Source: Mariniblastus sp.
Lineage (GTDB): Bacteria; Planctomycetota; Planctomycetia; Pirellulales; Pirellulaceae
Reading direction: 5' to 3'
Assembly (NCBI GenBank): GCA_029251085.1
Contig: JAQXDZ010000124.1
Span: forward strand, 1 to 56,574
Length of the DNA stretch: 56,574 bases
Shown: in pieces, positions 1-8,327 of the stretch
Layout of the letters: every line of letters starts with the position of its first letter
How positions within the stretch are numbered: the stretch's first letter is position 1
The notes under the pieces: generated by a model
Seen by the model: only the letters and a program-made list of their open reading frames with translations
Database searches by the model: none
What the model was told of the DNA's origin: nothing
Program-made: the position numbers and the translations under genes

Positions 1-57
1 GGTCTTGTTGTTGGTCTTGTTGTTGGTCTTGTTGTTGCTCTTGTTGTTGCTCTTGTT
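1..57. repeat. 12-bp tandem repeat encoding a Gln-rich tract
   Basis: The first 57 bases are units of ggtcttgttgtt, drifting to gctcttgttgtt further in. On the minus strand this encodes QQQD then QQQE units of the TPR protein. The array runs to the window edge, so its full copy number is not visible. It is a slippage-prone coding microsatellite. Confidence 0.9.
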
Positions 58-547
58 GTAGTTTTCTCTGTAGCTGATAGGCGAGTTCGATGTTTGCTCT
101 GGCATCGGTTGCGTTTTCGTCAATGGACAGTGCGTCGCGGTAAAAGCTGATGGCAGATTTGAGTGATTCTATCGCCCCATCTTTTTGCGTTTCAGCTTGC
201 TGTAATCCCCCGGCAAACAGACAGTTCCCGACGTTGTAGGCCGCTTTGCTTGCAATTTCCAGATCGTCGGAGGCCAAAGATTCTACGAACGAACTCTTTG
301 CAAGTTCCATCTTTCCTTGTCGGTACAGTGCGACGCCGCGGTTGTAGGCCAATGTATATTGGTTGCCTCCCGCCATCGGTGGGATTGATTCGTAAATGTC
401 GATCGCTTCGTCAACTTTTCCGGCAAGGAGATTTTCGCTGGCTGCATTGATTTTCTTTACTTGTGCGAAAGCAGTCTGCTCCATCGATGGAATCAAGGCG
501 ATACTGATTGAAATGAGGAAACACGTTTGAGTAAGTTTCTTAATCAT
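1..547 (-). CDS. TPR-repeat secreted protein of Bat operon (BatC-like), C-terminus cut off
   Basis: Partial gene: the frame is open from an ATG at 547 to the window edge (182 codons). The N-terminus has a signal peptide (Lys-rich start, hydrophobic stretch, likely cleavage after AFA near residue 28). It is followed by tetratricopeptide-like helices, with recognisable segments such as YNRGVALYRQGK and AAYNVGNCLF, spaced as in TPR units. The last visible residues are a Gln-rich run with Glu/Asp at every fourth position (QQQE, QQQD), encoded by 12-bp repeats. The start overlaps the stop of the upstream VWA gene by 4 nt (ATGA), so the two are translationally coupled. Position at the end of a moxR-DUF58-BatD-batA-batB series identifies it as the TPR member of a Bat operon. 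In this family TPR proteins probably scaffold the VWA proteins at the membrane; the exact role is unknown. Confidence 0.85.
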   Translation of the reverse strand, partial: MIKKLTQTCFLISISIALIPSMEQTAFAQVKKINAASENLLAGKVDEAIDIYESIPPMAGGNQYTLAYNRGVALYRQGKMELAKSSFVESLASDDLEIASKAAYNVGNCLFAGGLQQAETQKDGAIESLKSAISFYRDALSIDENATDARANIELAYQLQRKLQQEQQQEQQQDQQQDQQQD

Positions 548-1674
548 GCTGTGACTCCGGATGTTTTGTTAGCTGAGTGTGATTTTTGGTTGATGCTCTC
601 GGACTGGATGATTGAGAGTTGTGTAAGAAAGGTACTCCGTCTACGTGCACTGATGTTTCTCATGGCTTGGGGGTAGAAGGTCTCGAGCAGAACGAGTGAC
701 AAGGCGATTCCAAGGAAAATTTGAAACCGCGGGGTATATCCGCGTAAGCGGGCAGTTTCAAAACTCGTTTGTTCGACGTTTTGGATGTAAGATCGATAAA
801 CACTTGCCATGTCTACCGATTTTGTTTCTGCGGGAATGTAGGCACCGTTGGTGGCCAGTGCAACATTTTCTAAGACCGAATTATTTAGTTTTGACCAGAC
901 TTGCTGCCCTTCATGTTTCATGAATTGTTCGCTGTTGGGGCCGCGAGCACCACGTGTGTTAACGGGAATCCTGGAACCTTGTAGACGGTCGCCTAGCCCA
1001 ACGGTGTAGATGCGAATCCCTAATTGGTCATAGGCCTGTTTGGCAACTGAGACGGGATCGCTTTCTTGATCTTCTCCGTCGGTGAGAATGACAATCGCTT
1101 TGTGGTCGTTGGTTTTATCAAGAAAAGAGTCGGCAGCACATTCAATTGCATTTCCAAGACGCGAACCCCCTTGTTCGATATCAAAGGGGCCGACGCCATC
1201 CAGCATGTTTTTGAAATCCTGATAGTGTTTGGTGAGTGGGATTTGTTGTTTTGCCGATCCTGCAAAGACAACTAGGCCGACGCGATCACCAGCCATTTCA
1301 TTGACTATATCCTTGATTTGTTGCTTGGCACGTTCGAGGCGATTGGGGGCAACGTCATTGGCCAGCATGCTTCTTGATACATCAAGTGCGAAAACGACAT
1401 CGATTCCTTTCTGGGGAACATCTCGCCACGTTTTTCCCCAGCGAATGTCAACTAACGCTAAGGTGAGAAAGAGCAATGCTAAAATTGTCAATGTGGAACG
1501 AATGCGACCATGAAGACGGTTCGCCGTTGGGAACACGTTTGGGAAAAGGTTAGCCGTGGCAAACTTTTTAAGCGATTTGCGATGGTTGTATCCTGTGACT
1601 ACCGTCACTACAAAAACGATGGACACCAACCAAAGCCAGTTGAGTTGCTCGAGATTACCGAATTGAACATTCAT
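544..1674 (-). CDS. batB: VWA-domain membrane protein, BatB-like
   Basis: 376-residue protein with hydrophobic segments near residues 12-28 and 60-76, a von Willebrand factor A domain, and a C-terminal membrane segment (FQIFLGIALSLVLLE). The MIDAS metal site is visible as DVSRS (residues 98-102) with the later ILTDGED strand. VWA proteins of this type sit in the cytoplasmic membrane and are thought to act with the MoxR ATPase in chaperone-like or envelope-stability roles. The start is taken at 1674, not the in-frame ATG at 1740. The longer start would overlap batA by 47 nt and add a Pro/Lys-rich stretch before the typical N-terminus. The gene lies 19 nt after batA and overlaps the following TPR gene by 4 nt, so the operon is tight. 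Confidence 0.88.
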   Translation of the reverse strand: MNVQFGNLEQLNWLWLVSIVFVVTVVTGYNHRKSLKKFATANLFPNVFPTANRLHGRIRSTLTILALLFLTLALVDIRWGKTWRDVPQKGIDVVFALDVSRSMLANDVAPNRLERAKQQIKDIVNEMAGDRVGLVVFAGSAKQQIPLTKHYQDFKNMLDGVGPFDIEQGGSRLGNAIECAADSFLDKTNDHKAIVILTDGEDQESDPVSVAKQAYDQLGIRIYTVGLGDRLQGSRIPVNTRGARGPNSEQFMKHEGQQVWSKLNNSVLENVALATNGAYIPAETKSVDMASVYRSYIQNVEQTSFETARLRGYTPRFQIFLGIALSLVLLETFYPQAMRNISARRRSTFLTQLSIIQSESINQKSHSANKTSGVTA

Positions 1675-1693
1675 GATTAAACCTGATTTCTGC

Positions 1694-2797
1694 TTAGGCG
1701 GTGGCTGTTCTAAAAGCTGTTTTGGATAGTAAGGTCGCAATCGCTAGGAAGATGAGAGCCAACAGGGCAATGGGGGGAATTGGAATCGCTCCAAAGTGAA
1801 CGGTTTCGGTGGCCATTTCTCGATAATCGACGAAGTGGCTTGCTTCCACATCCGTCTTTTCGAGCATGTCAATTTCCTCGTATATTTTCTCGAGGGATTC
1901 GGAACTGGTTGCGCGGAAATACTTTCCACCCGTTTTCTCCGCTACCTGGGTGAGTGTTTCTTCATCAATGTTGACCGGCATCATTTGTAGGACTCGACGA
2001 TTTGAAAAGGGATCGAGCACAGGAACGGGAGCTGTTCCTTTCGTTCCAACACCGACGGTGTAAATTTTAATGCCGAGCGTATTAGCAAGGTCAGCAGCGT
2101 CGAGTGGTTCTAAATCGCCTGCGGTATTCTCACCGTCTGTAAGTAAGATGATGACCTTACTCTTAATTTCCGAATCCAATTTGCCGGAACTATCATTCTT
2201 GGGTTGAAGATTTAGGTTGGTTAATTTTTCAATGGCAAGTCCAATGGCGTCACCAATTGCGGTTCCATCCTCATTTGGCGAATCTACAATTTCTGCCGTT
2301 TGTAGTTGAGACGTAAGGTAGCTGTGGTCAAGAGTTGGTGGGGCGAGACTGTCGACGTAGCCAGCAAAGGTCAATAAGCCAACTAGGTCGCTAAAGCGAC
2401 CGTCTAGTTCATCGTTTCCAAGTACAAACTTCTCGGCAACATTTTTGATTGCTGTAAGGCGGTCTACCGCGCGGCCTTCGAGTTCGAAATCAAGGGCTTG
2501 CATACTACTGCTGCGGTCAACAATCATTTCAATGGCAATGCCCTCTGTGTTGGTGATCGTCTGTTTTCGTCCCTGTTGAGGACGTGCGATCGCAAAAATT
2601 ATGCAGGCGACGGCCATGATTTTTAATGCGTGGGGAAGCCATCTCAGACGCTGACGCCAGCTGGGAGAGATCGAGGTTGCATTTCTAATGGAGCTGAAAG
2701 AAATAGAGGTCTCTTGTCTGTTCCAATAGAGTCTCCAGATGGCTAGAGGGATCAAAAAGAGCAATAGTAGGAACCATATCGAATTTGTATAAAACAT
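1694..2797 (-). CDS. batA: VWA-domain membrane protein, BatA-like
   Basis: 367 residues. The N-terminus (residues 4-22) is a membrane helix followed by the short basic region typical of BatA proteins, then a second helix at about 56-72. The VWA domain follows, with an intact MIDAS motif DRSSS (residues 94-98) and ILLTDGEN near residue 210. A last membrane helix (PPIALLALIFLAIATLL) anchors the C-terminus. Together with BatB it forms the paired VWA proteins of the Bat operon, which are thought to assemble with the MoxR ATPase. Its ATG overlaps the stop of the BatD-like gene by one base (TGATG), suggesting coupled translation. The family's biochemical substrate remains unknown. Confidence 0.88.
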   Translation of the reverse strand: MFYTNSIWFLLLLFLIPLAIWRLYWNRQETSISFSSIRNATSISPSWRQRLRWLPHALKIMAVACIIFAIARPQQGRKQTITNTEGIAIEMIVDRSSSMQALDFELEGRAVDRLTAIKNVAEKFVLGNDELDGRFSDLVGLLTFAGYVDSLAPPTLDHSYLTSQLQTAEIVDSPNEDGTAIGDAIGLAIEKLTNLNLQPKNDSSGKLDSEIKSKVIILLTDGENTAGDLEPLDAADLANTLGIKIYTVGVGTKGTAPVPVLDPFSNRRVLQMMPVNIDEETLTQVAEKTGGKYFRATSSESLEKIYEEIDMLEKTDVEASHFVDYREMATETVHFGAIPIPPIALLALIFLAIATLLSKTAFRTATA

Positions 2798-3852
2798 CAG
2801 TTTGTCTCCATGTTCGTTGGTTCACTGATCGATCCCAGGCGTAAGGGCTTGAGTTTTTGGGCAGCCTCAGAAGAAGTGAGGTCTGCTTGCTTTACGATGG
2901 AAGTTAAATGTTCGATTGATTTTTCGATGTCAGTGCTTAACCCTTGAGCTCCAGCGAACTTGATCAAGTCCGCCTGAGTTAGTAGGTTCGACAGCAGTTG
3001 CTTGAAGTCGGACGTCAGCCTTGGGTTTGAACTGGCGAGAGTGAGGAACTCATTGGTCGTCAATTCAGGTGCCGATATTTGGTATTCAAATTTTGAGAAA
3101 TCTCTGGCGATTTTCGATAAACAAACCAAGGCCTCGTCATTGCCAATTTTTTGTTGAGTTGCTTGCGTTTGTAGTTCGTTGAGGCGATTTAGTATCTGTC
3201 GACGAGATGAGATTTGACTTTTTCGTTTTGCGAATATCACAGCGGCAAAGCCCAGGGCAAGCAACATCGTGGTTGCCAGGGTGGAAGCGGCTGGTAAGTT
3301 TGTGTTTGCAGATTCAGGCTCTGGGATGAATACGACAGATTTGATGTCGCGGAGTTGCTGTGGGCTTGTCGGTTTTTCAAAATTGCTGATGACTGAAATT
3401 GACTTAGGAGTGGTTGACACAATTCCGGTGATGTCGGAATCTTTACGGCGATCTACGTAGCCAATTTCAATTGCCGGAATCTCTAGTTCTCCCGCCATTA
3501 AACTTTCTAATTGTATTCTTCGTTGCCACCTGCGGCCTTTTTGAAAGGGAACATCGTTAATGTCGCGATACCCGACTATATCAAAGGGGCCGATGGTTTC
3601 TTTAAGGGGAGGAAGGCTGACCGTGATGCCAGTTGGAGCGGTAATTGTAATTGCCAACTCAATTGGCTTAGCAACATGCGTTTGTGTGTCGCTTAATTCA
3701 AGTTGAATTTCTACTGGCGAAATTTTAGGAACTGGGTTGCTTTCGGCAGCGAGTCCGATTTGGCAAAATGCCACGAGGCTAAATCCAATCAGCAGTTTGA
3801 AACCTGAGTTTGTTTTCATGATTGCTGTCGGGTGTTGGGAAAAGAATCTCAT
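2797..3852 (-). CDS. BatD-like exported protein with one membrane anchor
   Basis: 351 residues. A signal sequence at the N-terminus (hydrophobic stretch ending near GLAAES) precedes a beta-rich extracytoplasmic region of about 150 residues. A membrane helix follows (about residues 190-206, TMLLALGFAAVIF), then a helical cytoplasmic tail of about 140 residues resembling the DUF4381-type tails found in Bat operons. A downstream in-frame Met at residue 12 is an alternative start. The gene overlaps the upstream DUF58 gene by 4 nt (ATGA) and the following batA by 1 nt, so all three are translated together. Assignment as BatD-like rests mainly on operon position plus this topology; sequence conservation in the family is low. 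Confidence 0.7.
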   Translation of the reverse strand: MRFFSQHPTAIMKTNSGFKLLIGFSLVAFCQIGLAAESNPVPKISPVEIQLELSDTQTHVAKPIELAITITAPTGITVSLPPLKETIGPFDIVGYRDINDVPFQKGRRWQRRIQLESLMAGELEIPAIEIGYVDRRKDSDITGIVSTTPKSISVISNFEKPTSPQQLRDIKSVVFIPEPESANTNLPAASTLATTMLLALGFAAVIFAKRKSQISSRRQILNRLNELQTQATQQKIGNDEALVCLSKIARDFSKFEYQISAPELTTNEFLTLASSNPRLTSDFKQLLSNLLTQADLIKFAGAQGLSTDIEKSIEHLTSIVKQADLTSSEAAQKLKPLRLGSISEPTNMETN

Positions 3853-4724
3853 CGTTTTAGTCCTCGGCGGTGAAAGTAGTCACGGAGTGGATCGATATAG
3901 TCCTCGCCGGTGGATATATGAAGCGGTTCCATTTTTAAGCGTTGGAAAATTTGATCTCTCGTTATCTTTTGTTGGAGAGAGCGTGTTTTGTACTGCTCAC
4001 GTTGTCGGCGACTGCTGGTGTCGAAGCAGATGGTTTCCCCTGTCTCACAATCTTTTAAGTTGATCAGTCCGACGTTGGGCATTTCAAATTCGCGTTGGTC
4101 ACTTACGACTATTGGGATGATGTCGTGTCTTTTACTGGCGATGCGAAGTGATTTTTCAAAGTTTTGATCGAGGAAGTCGCTGATGACGAACGTTACAGAT
4201 CTGCGTTTCACAGTTCGGTTCAAATGGTTGAGCGCATTTTCAATATTTGTGCCCTGCCCCATTGGTTGACAATGGAGTAACTCGCGAATGCAGCGAAGGA
4301 CATGGCGTGATCCTTTTTTGGGTGGAACGAATTTTTCGATGCCGTCCGTGAACATGATCAGGCCAGTTTTGTCGTTGTTTTTTATTGCTGAAAATGCAAG
4401 AGTTGAACTGAGTTCTGAAATGAGGTCTCGTTTTGTTTGGAGGTGGAAGCCAGGGCTTTGCGATGCACTTACGTCAACTAACTGCATGACTGTCAGTTCG
4501 CGTTCTTCGCGAAATAATTTGACGAACGGTTCTCCCTGTCTCGCTGTGACATTCCAGTCAATCATTCGGACGTCGTCTCCCGGTTGGTAAGGCCGAACTT
4601 CTTCGAATTCGATTCCACGCCCTTTAAAAGCGGACAGGTATTCACCGGCTAACATGCCATCCACTCGGTGAGTGGTTCGGATTTGGATTCGCTTGATTTT
4701 TTTGGCGAGTTCTATCGGAATCAT
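3849..4724 (-). CDS. DUF58 family protein of MoxR operon
   Basis: 291 residues, about the usual length for compact DUF58 proteins without membrane helices. The diagnostic motif GRGIEFEEVRPYQPGDDVR followed by IDWN lies near residues 35-57. The C-terminal half is a degenerate VWA-like fold: LVDVSASQS occupies the MIDAS position and VISDFLD follows. DUF58 proteins almost always accompany MoxR ATPases, and the pair is thought to assemble or remodel metal-dependent or envelope complexes. It follows moxR after 189 nt containing a large hairpin, and overlaps the BatD-like gene by 4 nt. Confidence 0.92.
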   Translation of the reverse strand: MIPIELAKKIKRIQIRTTHRVDGMLAGEYLSAFKGRGIEFEEVRPYQPGDDVRMIDWNVTARQGEPFVKLFREERELTVMQLVDVSASQSPGFHLQTKRDLISELSSTLAFSAIKNNDKTGLIMFTDGIEKFVPPKKGSRHVLRCIRELLHCQPMGQGTNIENALNHLNRTVKRRSVTFVISDFLDQNFEKSLRIASKRHDIIPIVVSDQREFEMPNVGLINLKDCETGETICFDTSSRRQREQYKTRSLQQKITRDQIFQRLKMEPLHISTGEDYIDPLRDYFHRRGLKR

Positions 4725-4771
4725 GATTTATTAAGGTGGTTGAAAGGGTTGAAATGAATTCGTTAAATAGC

Positions 4772-4827
4772 CGGTCGGGCACGTTACGGCGGGGTGGTGC
4801 AAAGCCCTTAAGTAACGTGCTCGACCG
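4772..4827. repeat. Long inverted repeat between moxR and the DUF58 gene
   Basis: Arms at 4772-4787 and 4812-4827 are 16 bases each with one mismatch, separated by 24 bases. They form a stable stem in the RNA of the minus-strand operon. No T-run follows the stem on the minus strand, so a simple intrinsic terminator is unlikely. It may set the ratio of moxR to downstream messages by processing or partial termination, or be a mobile palindromic repeat copy. Confidence 0.7.
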
Positions 4828-4913
4828 ACCGACGGTTGGGTGTCTCGCAGGCCAGTTGATGGCCCAACAAGGCACGACTGAGAAATGTCGCTTAGTTAGT
4901 ACCTCCTACAGGT

Positions 4914-5963
4914 TTAAGGAACGGGGACATGGGCAAGAATAGTTGAGACAACGTCTTCTGAAGTTTTATCTTCCGCCTCTGCTTCGTAGGTGATAATGAG
5001 ACGATGTCGAAGGACATCGAGTGCGAGATCCTTCACGTCTTGGGGGATGACATAGCCGCGGCCCTGGAGGAACGCATTCGCTTTGGCTGCCAACGTTAAA
5101 CTGATGGTCGCACGGGGGGATACGCCGTACTGAATTAATCCGTCGACTGGCACTCCATATTTCTCTGGTTCTCGGGTAGCCATCACCAGATCGACAATGT
5201 AGTCCTGAACTTTATTGTCAATGTAAATCTCGTCAATCAACTTACGTGCATAGAGAATGTTGCCAGGCTTCATCACCGCACGTACATCATGATTCTGTTT
5301 AGTTTTTGACATGCGTTGAAGAATCAAGTGCTCTTGTTCGCGGTTCGGGTAACCAACGACCACCTTGAGCATGAACCGGTCCATTTGGGCTTCGGGAAGT
5401 GGATAGGTCCCCTCTTGTTCGACCGGATTCTGAGTCGCCATTACGAGGAATGGGTCGTCCAATGGGTATGTTTCTGAGCCAATCGTGACTTGTCTTTCTT
5501 GCATTGCTTCCAGCAAAGCACTTTGAACTTTGGCAGGCGCCCGGTTGATTTCGTCCGCCAGAATTAGATTGGAAAATATTGGGCCTTTCTGAACGACGAA
5601 TTCCTGCTGCTGCGGCCGATACACAAGTGTTCCCACGACGTCGGCTGGCAGAAGATCCGGAGTGAATTGGATTCGTTGAAAGTCCGTCGCGATTGCCTTG
5701 GCGAGGCAGGCCACAGCGGTTGTTTTGGCAAGTCCAGGCACACCTTCGATTAAGAGATGGCCGTTGCCAAGGAGGCCGATCAACATTCTCTGAATCAGTT
5801 TCTCTTGGCCAACGATGACCTGTCCAACTTCATCGATCAACGTTTGAAAGGGGATGCTACTTTCTTGGATTTCCGTAGAGAGTTCGGTAATTCGTTTATG
5901 CAAAGGAACACTTGATTGGTTGTTGACGGGCTCACGATAGGTTGGGTTGGAATGAGTTGACAT
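4914..5963 (-). CDS. moxR: MoxR family AAA+ ATPase
   Basis: 349 residues, typical MoxR length. Walker A is GVPGLAKT (residues 74-81), Walker B with the MoxR signature is LILADEINRAP (133-143), and sensor 1 is ATQNP. The LPEAQMDRF segment with its arginine is also present. MoxR ATPases are cytoplasmic hexamer-type chaperones that act with VWA/DUF58 partners; those partners are encoded directly downstream on the same strand. This is the first gene of the Bat operon. The upstream 5964-6354 region must hold its promoter, but no convincing -35/-10 pair was found. Confidence 0.95.
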   Translation of the reverse strand: MSTHSNPTYREPVNNQSSVPLHKRITELSTEIQESSIPFQTLIDEVGQVIVGQEKLIQRMLIGLLGNGHLLIEGVPGLAKTTAVACLAKAIATDFQRIQFTPDLLPADVVGTLVYRPQQQEFVVQKGPIFSNLILADEINRAPAKVQSALLEAMQERQVTIGSETYPLDDPFLVMATQNPVEQEGTYPLPEAQMDRFMLKVVVGYPNREQEHLILQRMSKTKQNHDVRAVMKPGNILYARKLIDEIYIDNKVQDYIVDLVMATREPEKYGVPVDGLIQYGVSPRATISLTLAAKANAFLQGRGYVIPQDVKDLALDVLRHRLIITYEAEAEDKTSEDVVSTILAHVPVP

Positions 5964-6354
5964 GAGTTTTCTTTCAGTGCAGGTTCTATTTCAAATACGA
6001 GGTGGCTTGGTGAACAAAAGTGAAGCGTGCCGATATGATCAATTGTTTTGGAATCGATCGGTTCATGATTCAGCGAATAGCAATCGGTGTGCCAGTTGAT
6101 TGCTGGTGTTGGTTATTGGCCAAAGAATTCGTCAGCAAGTGCCGCTTTTTGAATAAAAAGAACTACCTTGGGATTCTTTTTTATTCGCGCTCGTTTGTTT
6201 TTTTTAAGAGGCGAGGCGAGGGCAGCTTGCCGCGGGTGGGGCATTTTCCCCCGTCGGGGTAAAACGCCGCGAGGCAGTTTCAGCGCAGGCTAATGTTCAG
6301 AAGCAAGGCGTTTGTGAACACAGCAATGGAGGTCTTGAAGTCTCAGGTTGCCGA
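5964..6354. other. 391-bp intergenic region with two dyads
   Basis: No convincing gene. It separates the AI-2E permease end from the moxR start, both on the minus strand. It holds a 13-bp GC-rich hairpin (6240-6268) and an AT-rich dyad with arms 6151-6162 (gaataaaaagaa) and 6174-6186. Reading frames across it have no family resemblance and run through both dyads. Confidence 0.6.
6240..6268 (-). terminator. Strong hairpin downstream of the AI-2E permease gene
   Basis: Arms 6240-6252 and 6256-6268 pair over 13 positions with one mismatch and one G-T pair around a 3-base loop. On the minus strand it lies 86 nt after the permease stop. There is no T-run immediately after it (a run of A follows about 25 nt later), so it may be a Rho-assisted end or RNA-stabilising stem rather than a classic terminator. 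Confidence 0.4.
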
Positions 6355-7485
6355 TTAATCTTCCATAGAATTGAAGACATCGAGACGGCCGGCAAGTAAG
6401 TCGGCGATCGGCCGGGTTGATTCGCGTTGATGTAAAACAATCTTGAGGATCGATACGATCGGAGTGGCCAGAAACATGCCAATGATGCCCCAAATCAGTC
6501 CAAAGAACATTAGAGCGAGTAATAACGTAATGGGGCTGACATCAAACGACTTTCCCATGATTCGAGTCTCGATCACATTGCCGCTGACGAATTGAATTGT
6601 GCCGATCAAAACGAAGCAAATGATCCCAGCAGTCGGGGATATATTTGAGTTGAGAATTAAAAATGGGACGGGCAGCGCACAGCCGATGAGCGGGCCAATA
6701 TTGGGTATGAAGTTGAGTAAAAAGGCTAAGAACCCAAAGACGGTCGCTAGGGGGACACCAAAAATCCAGAGAACCAGACCGAATGCAAGTCCAGTGAACA
6801 TCGAGATAACCGTTTTCATGAAAAGGTATTTACGGATCTGCTCTTCAATTTCTCCCAGAATGCGAGGCTGGTTTTCATTTATTACATCTGGTTGCGGGAT
6901 TTGCCCTGTATTTCCCATCAACAAGAAGAATACAAAAATAAGAATTAGGATTCCGTAAGAAAGCAGGTTGGCAAGCGAGCTAGCCAGTCGCACGAGCTGT
7001 TCTTGAATGAAGTTCGAGATGGACTGGAATATCTCTTGAACAGCTGCTTTGGGGTTTTTAGGCAGGTCGCTGTTACCTGTAAAGGCAGGAGGGGTAGCAG
7101 AAATATCTTGATTGGGAGTGTTGTTAGCGGATTCGTTAGGCTCCGGAGTTGGGGGATCGCTTGGGAGTTTTTCGACTACCCATGTCGCAATGATATTCAT
7201 TCTCTTTTCGTAGACACTGGATTTATTTTGCAAATCCGTAATTGAGAACCACAACAAGAGCGCGAATCCGATTAGCAACAAGTTGCCAATTAAAAAAGAT
7301 AGTCCGAATGCGATTGAACGTGGGAGTTTTAATTGCTTCTCAACGAACTCTAGGATCGGGCGACATCCGATCACCACAAACAACGCGATCACGAATGGGA
7401 GTAAAACCGATTTTAAATAAAAGAGGCTAAAGCTGACCGCGATGGTCGCTAGTAAAACTAGGCAGATATTTTGGGTTCGTTGCAT
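6355..7485 (-). CDS. AI-2E family transporter (PerM/YhhT-type permease)
   Basis: 376 residues. Two N-terminal membrane helices (about 8-22 and 27-42) are followed by another pair at about 60-80. A hydrophilic, Pro/Asn-rich insert (about 110-150) follows. The conserved C-terminal core carries helices with FLLNFIPNIGPLIG and GIIGMFLATPI, both characteristic of the AI-2E transporter family. Members export autoinducer-2 or act in ion efflux; the substrate cannot be told from sequence. It follows the small K+ channel gene by 23 nt and is probably co-transcribed with it. No Shine-Dalgarno is visible before the ATG. Confidence 0.9.
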   Translation of the reverse strand: MQRTQNICLVLLATIAVSFSLFYLKSVLLPFVIALFVVIGCRPILEFVEKQLKLPRSIAFGLSFLIGNLLLIGFALLLWFSITDLQNKSSVYEKRMNIIATWVVEKLPSDPPTPEPNESANNTPNQDISATPPAFTGNSDLPKNPKAAVQEIFQSISNFIQEQLVRLASSLANLLSYGILILIFVFFLLMGNTGQIPQPDVINENQPRILGEIEEQIRKYLFMKTVISMFTGLAFGLVLWIFGVPLATVFGFLAFLLNFIPNIGPLIGCALPVPFLILNSNISPTAGIICFVLIGTIQFVSGNVIETRIMGKSFDVSPITLLLALMFFGLIWGIIGMFLATPIVSILKIVLHQRESTRPIADLLAGRLDVFNSMED

Positions 7486-7508
7486 GTTTTTGATTGTGTT
7501 AAAATGAA

Positions 7509-7970
7509 TTATAGCTCGCCGGTTTCAGTTTCCTTGCGCTCCTGGCTCCAAAAACGTTGAACGAGGTAAAAGAGGATCGCGGTGCTCCAACCAAAAAGTA
7601 GAACACCATTGATCGCCTGAATGCCACACAACAATCTCCAGTTATCTGAGAGAGTTACATCACCGTATCCGAGGGTCGTATAGGTCACCGATGAGAAATA
7701 GACGGCGTCCTCGAAATTGGCAAAATGCTCAGCCCCGGCAAAAATCCAATAAGCAACTGCCCAAAGGATAATGTCGATGTAATGTTTGACTGACAAAAAG
7801 ACTCCTGTCAAACCAAGAATTAAAGGCCTTGATTTGATGTTAGTCTTTGGGCTTCTCTTTTTTCCGTACTTCTTGAGGAGATAGATCGCTTGCGTCGTCG
7901 TGATGGCGTGCAATCCAACCGTGATCAGAATGACTGACAATCCCACAGTCAGGGGGAAAAGAAAATCCAT
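7509..7970 (-). CDS. Two-TM potassium channel (Ion_trans_2 pore domain)
   Basis: 153 residues with helices near 5-22, 54-78 and 112-136. The selectivity filter TTLGYGD sits at residues 98-104, the canonical K+ signature, and is preceded by a pore helix. No cytoplasmic RCK/TrkA-N domain is fused, and the protein ends soon after the last helix, so it is a minimal channel. It is upstream of, and probably in one transcript with, the AI-2E family permease, which hints at a shared role in ion homeostasis (inference). Confidence 0.88.
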   Translation of the reverse strand: MDFLFPLTVGLSVILITVGLHAITTTQAIYLLKKYGKKRSPKTNIKSRPLILGLTGVFLSVKHYIDIILWAVAYWIFAGAEHFANFEDAVYFSSVTYTTLGYGDVTLSDNWRLLCGIQAINGVLLFGWSTAILFYLVQRFWSQERKETETGEL

Positions 7971-8327
7971 AAGAATCTATTGTTCTGTTTGTCGACCAAA
8001 ATACCCGAGATCGGTGTAATTAGAACATGATTTCAATAAGATCGGCAAGCACAATCGATAGGGATGGGAAGATTCGCGACTGATTCGAAGGGATTGTTAG
8101 GGGACCTTGGAAAGTGTCGTTTGGTGGTTGTTTGCGGCTGAAGGAAATGCTACAGAATGAGGTCTGGCAGACTGCTTCGTTAACATAGAGTTAACATAGA
8201 TTTGCGAGGAATTGATAAGAAGGCTAAGGGTCGCTGAGATTCAGAACTCTATGAATCATTCACAACGACGATTGGTTAAGTGTAATTTTAGTCTGCGGGC
8301 GACTTTGAGTTGCGATGCGAGGGTTTG
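7971..8327. other. 357-bp intergenic region, little recognised
   Basis: No gene seen. Its one notable feature is an 11-bp tandem repeat, with gttaacata at 8179-8187 and again at 8190-8198. It lies between the sulfatase stop and the K+ channel start, so it should contain the channel promoter. No clear -35/-10 pair was identified. Confidence 0.5.

Noticed and set aside
6020..6262. 80-codon plus-strand frame upstream of moxR
   Set aside because: Crosses two dyads, no signal sequence or family; region is better explained as promoter and transcript-end sequence.
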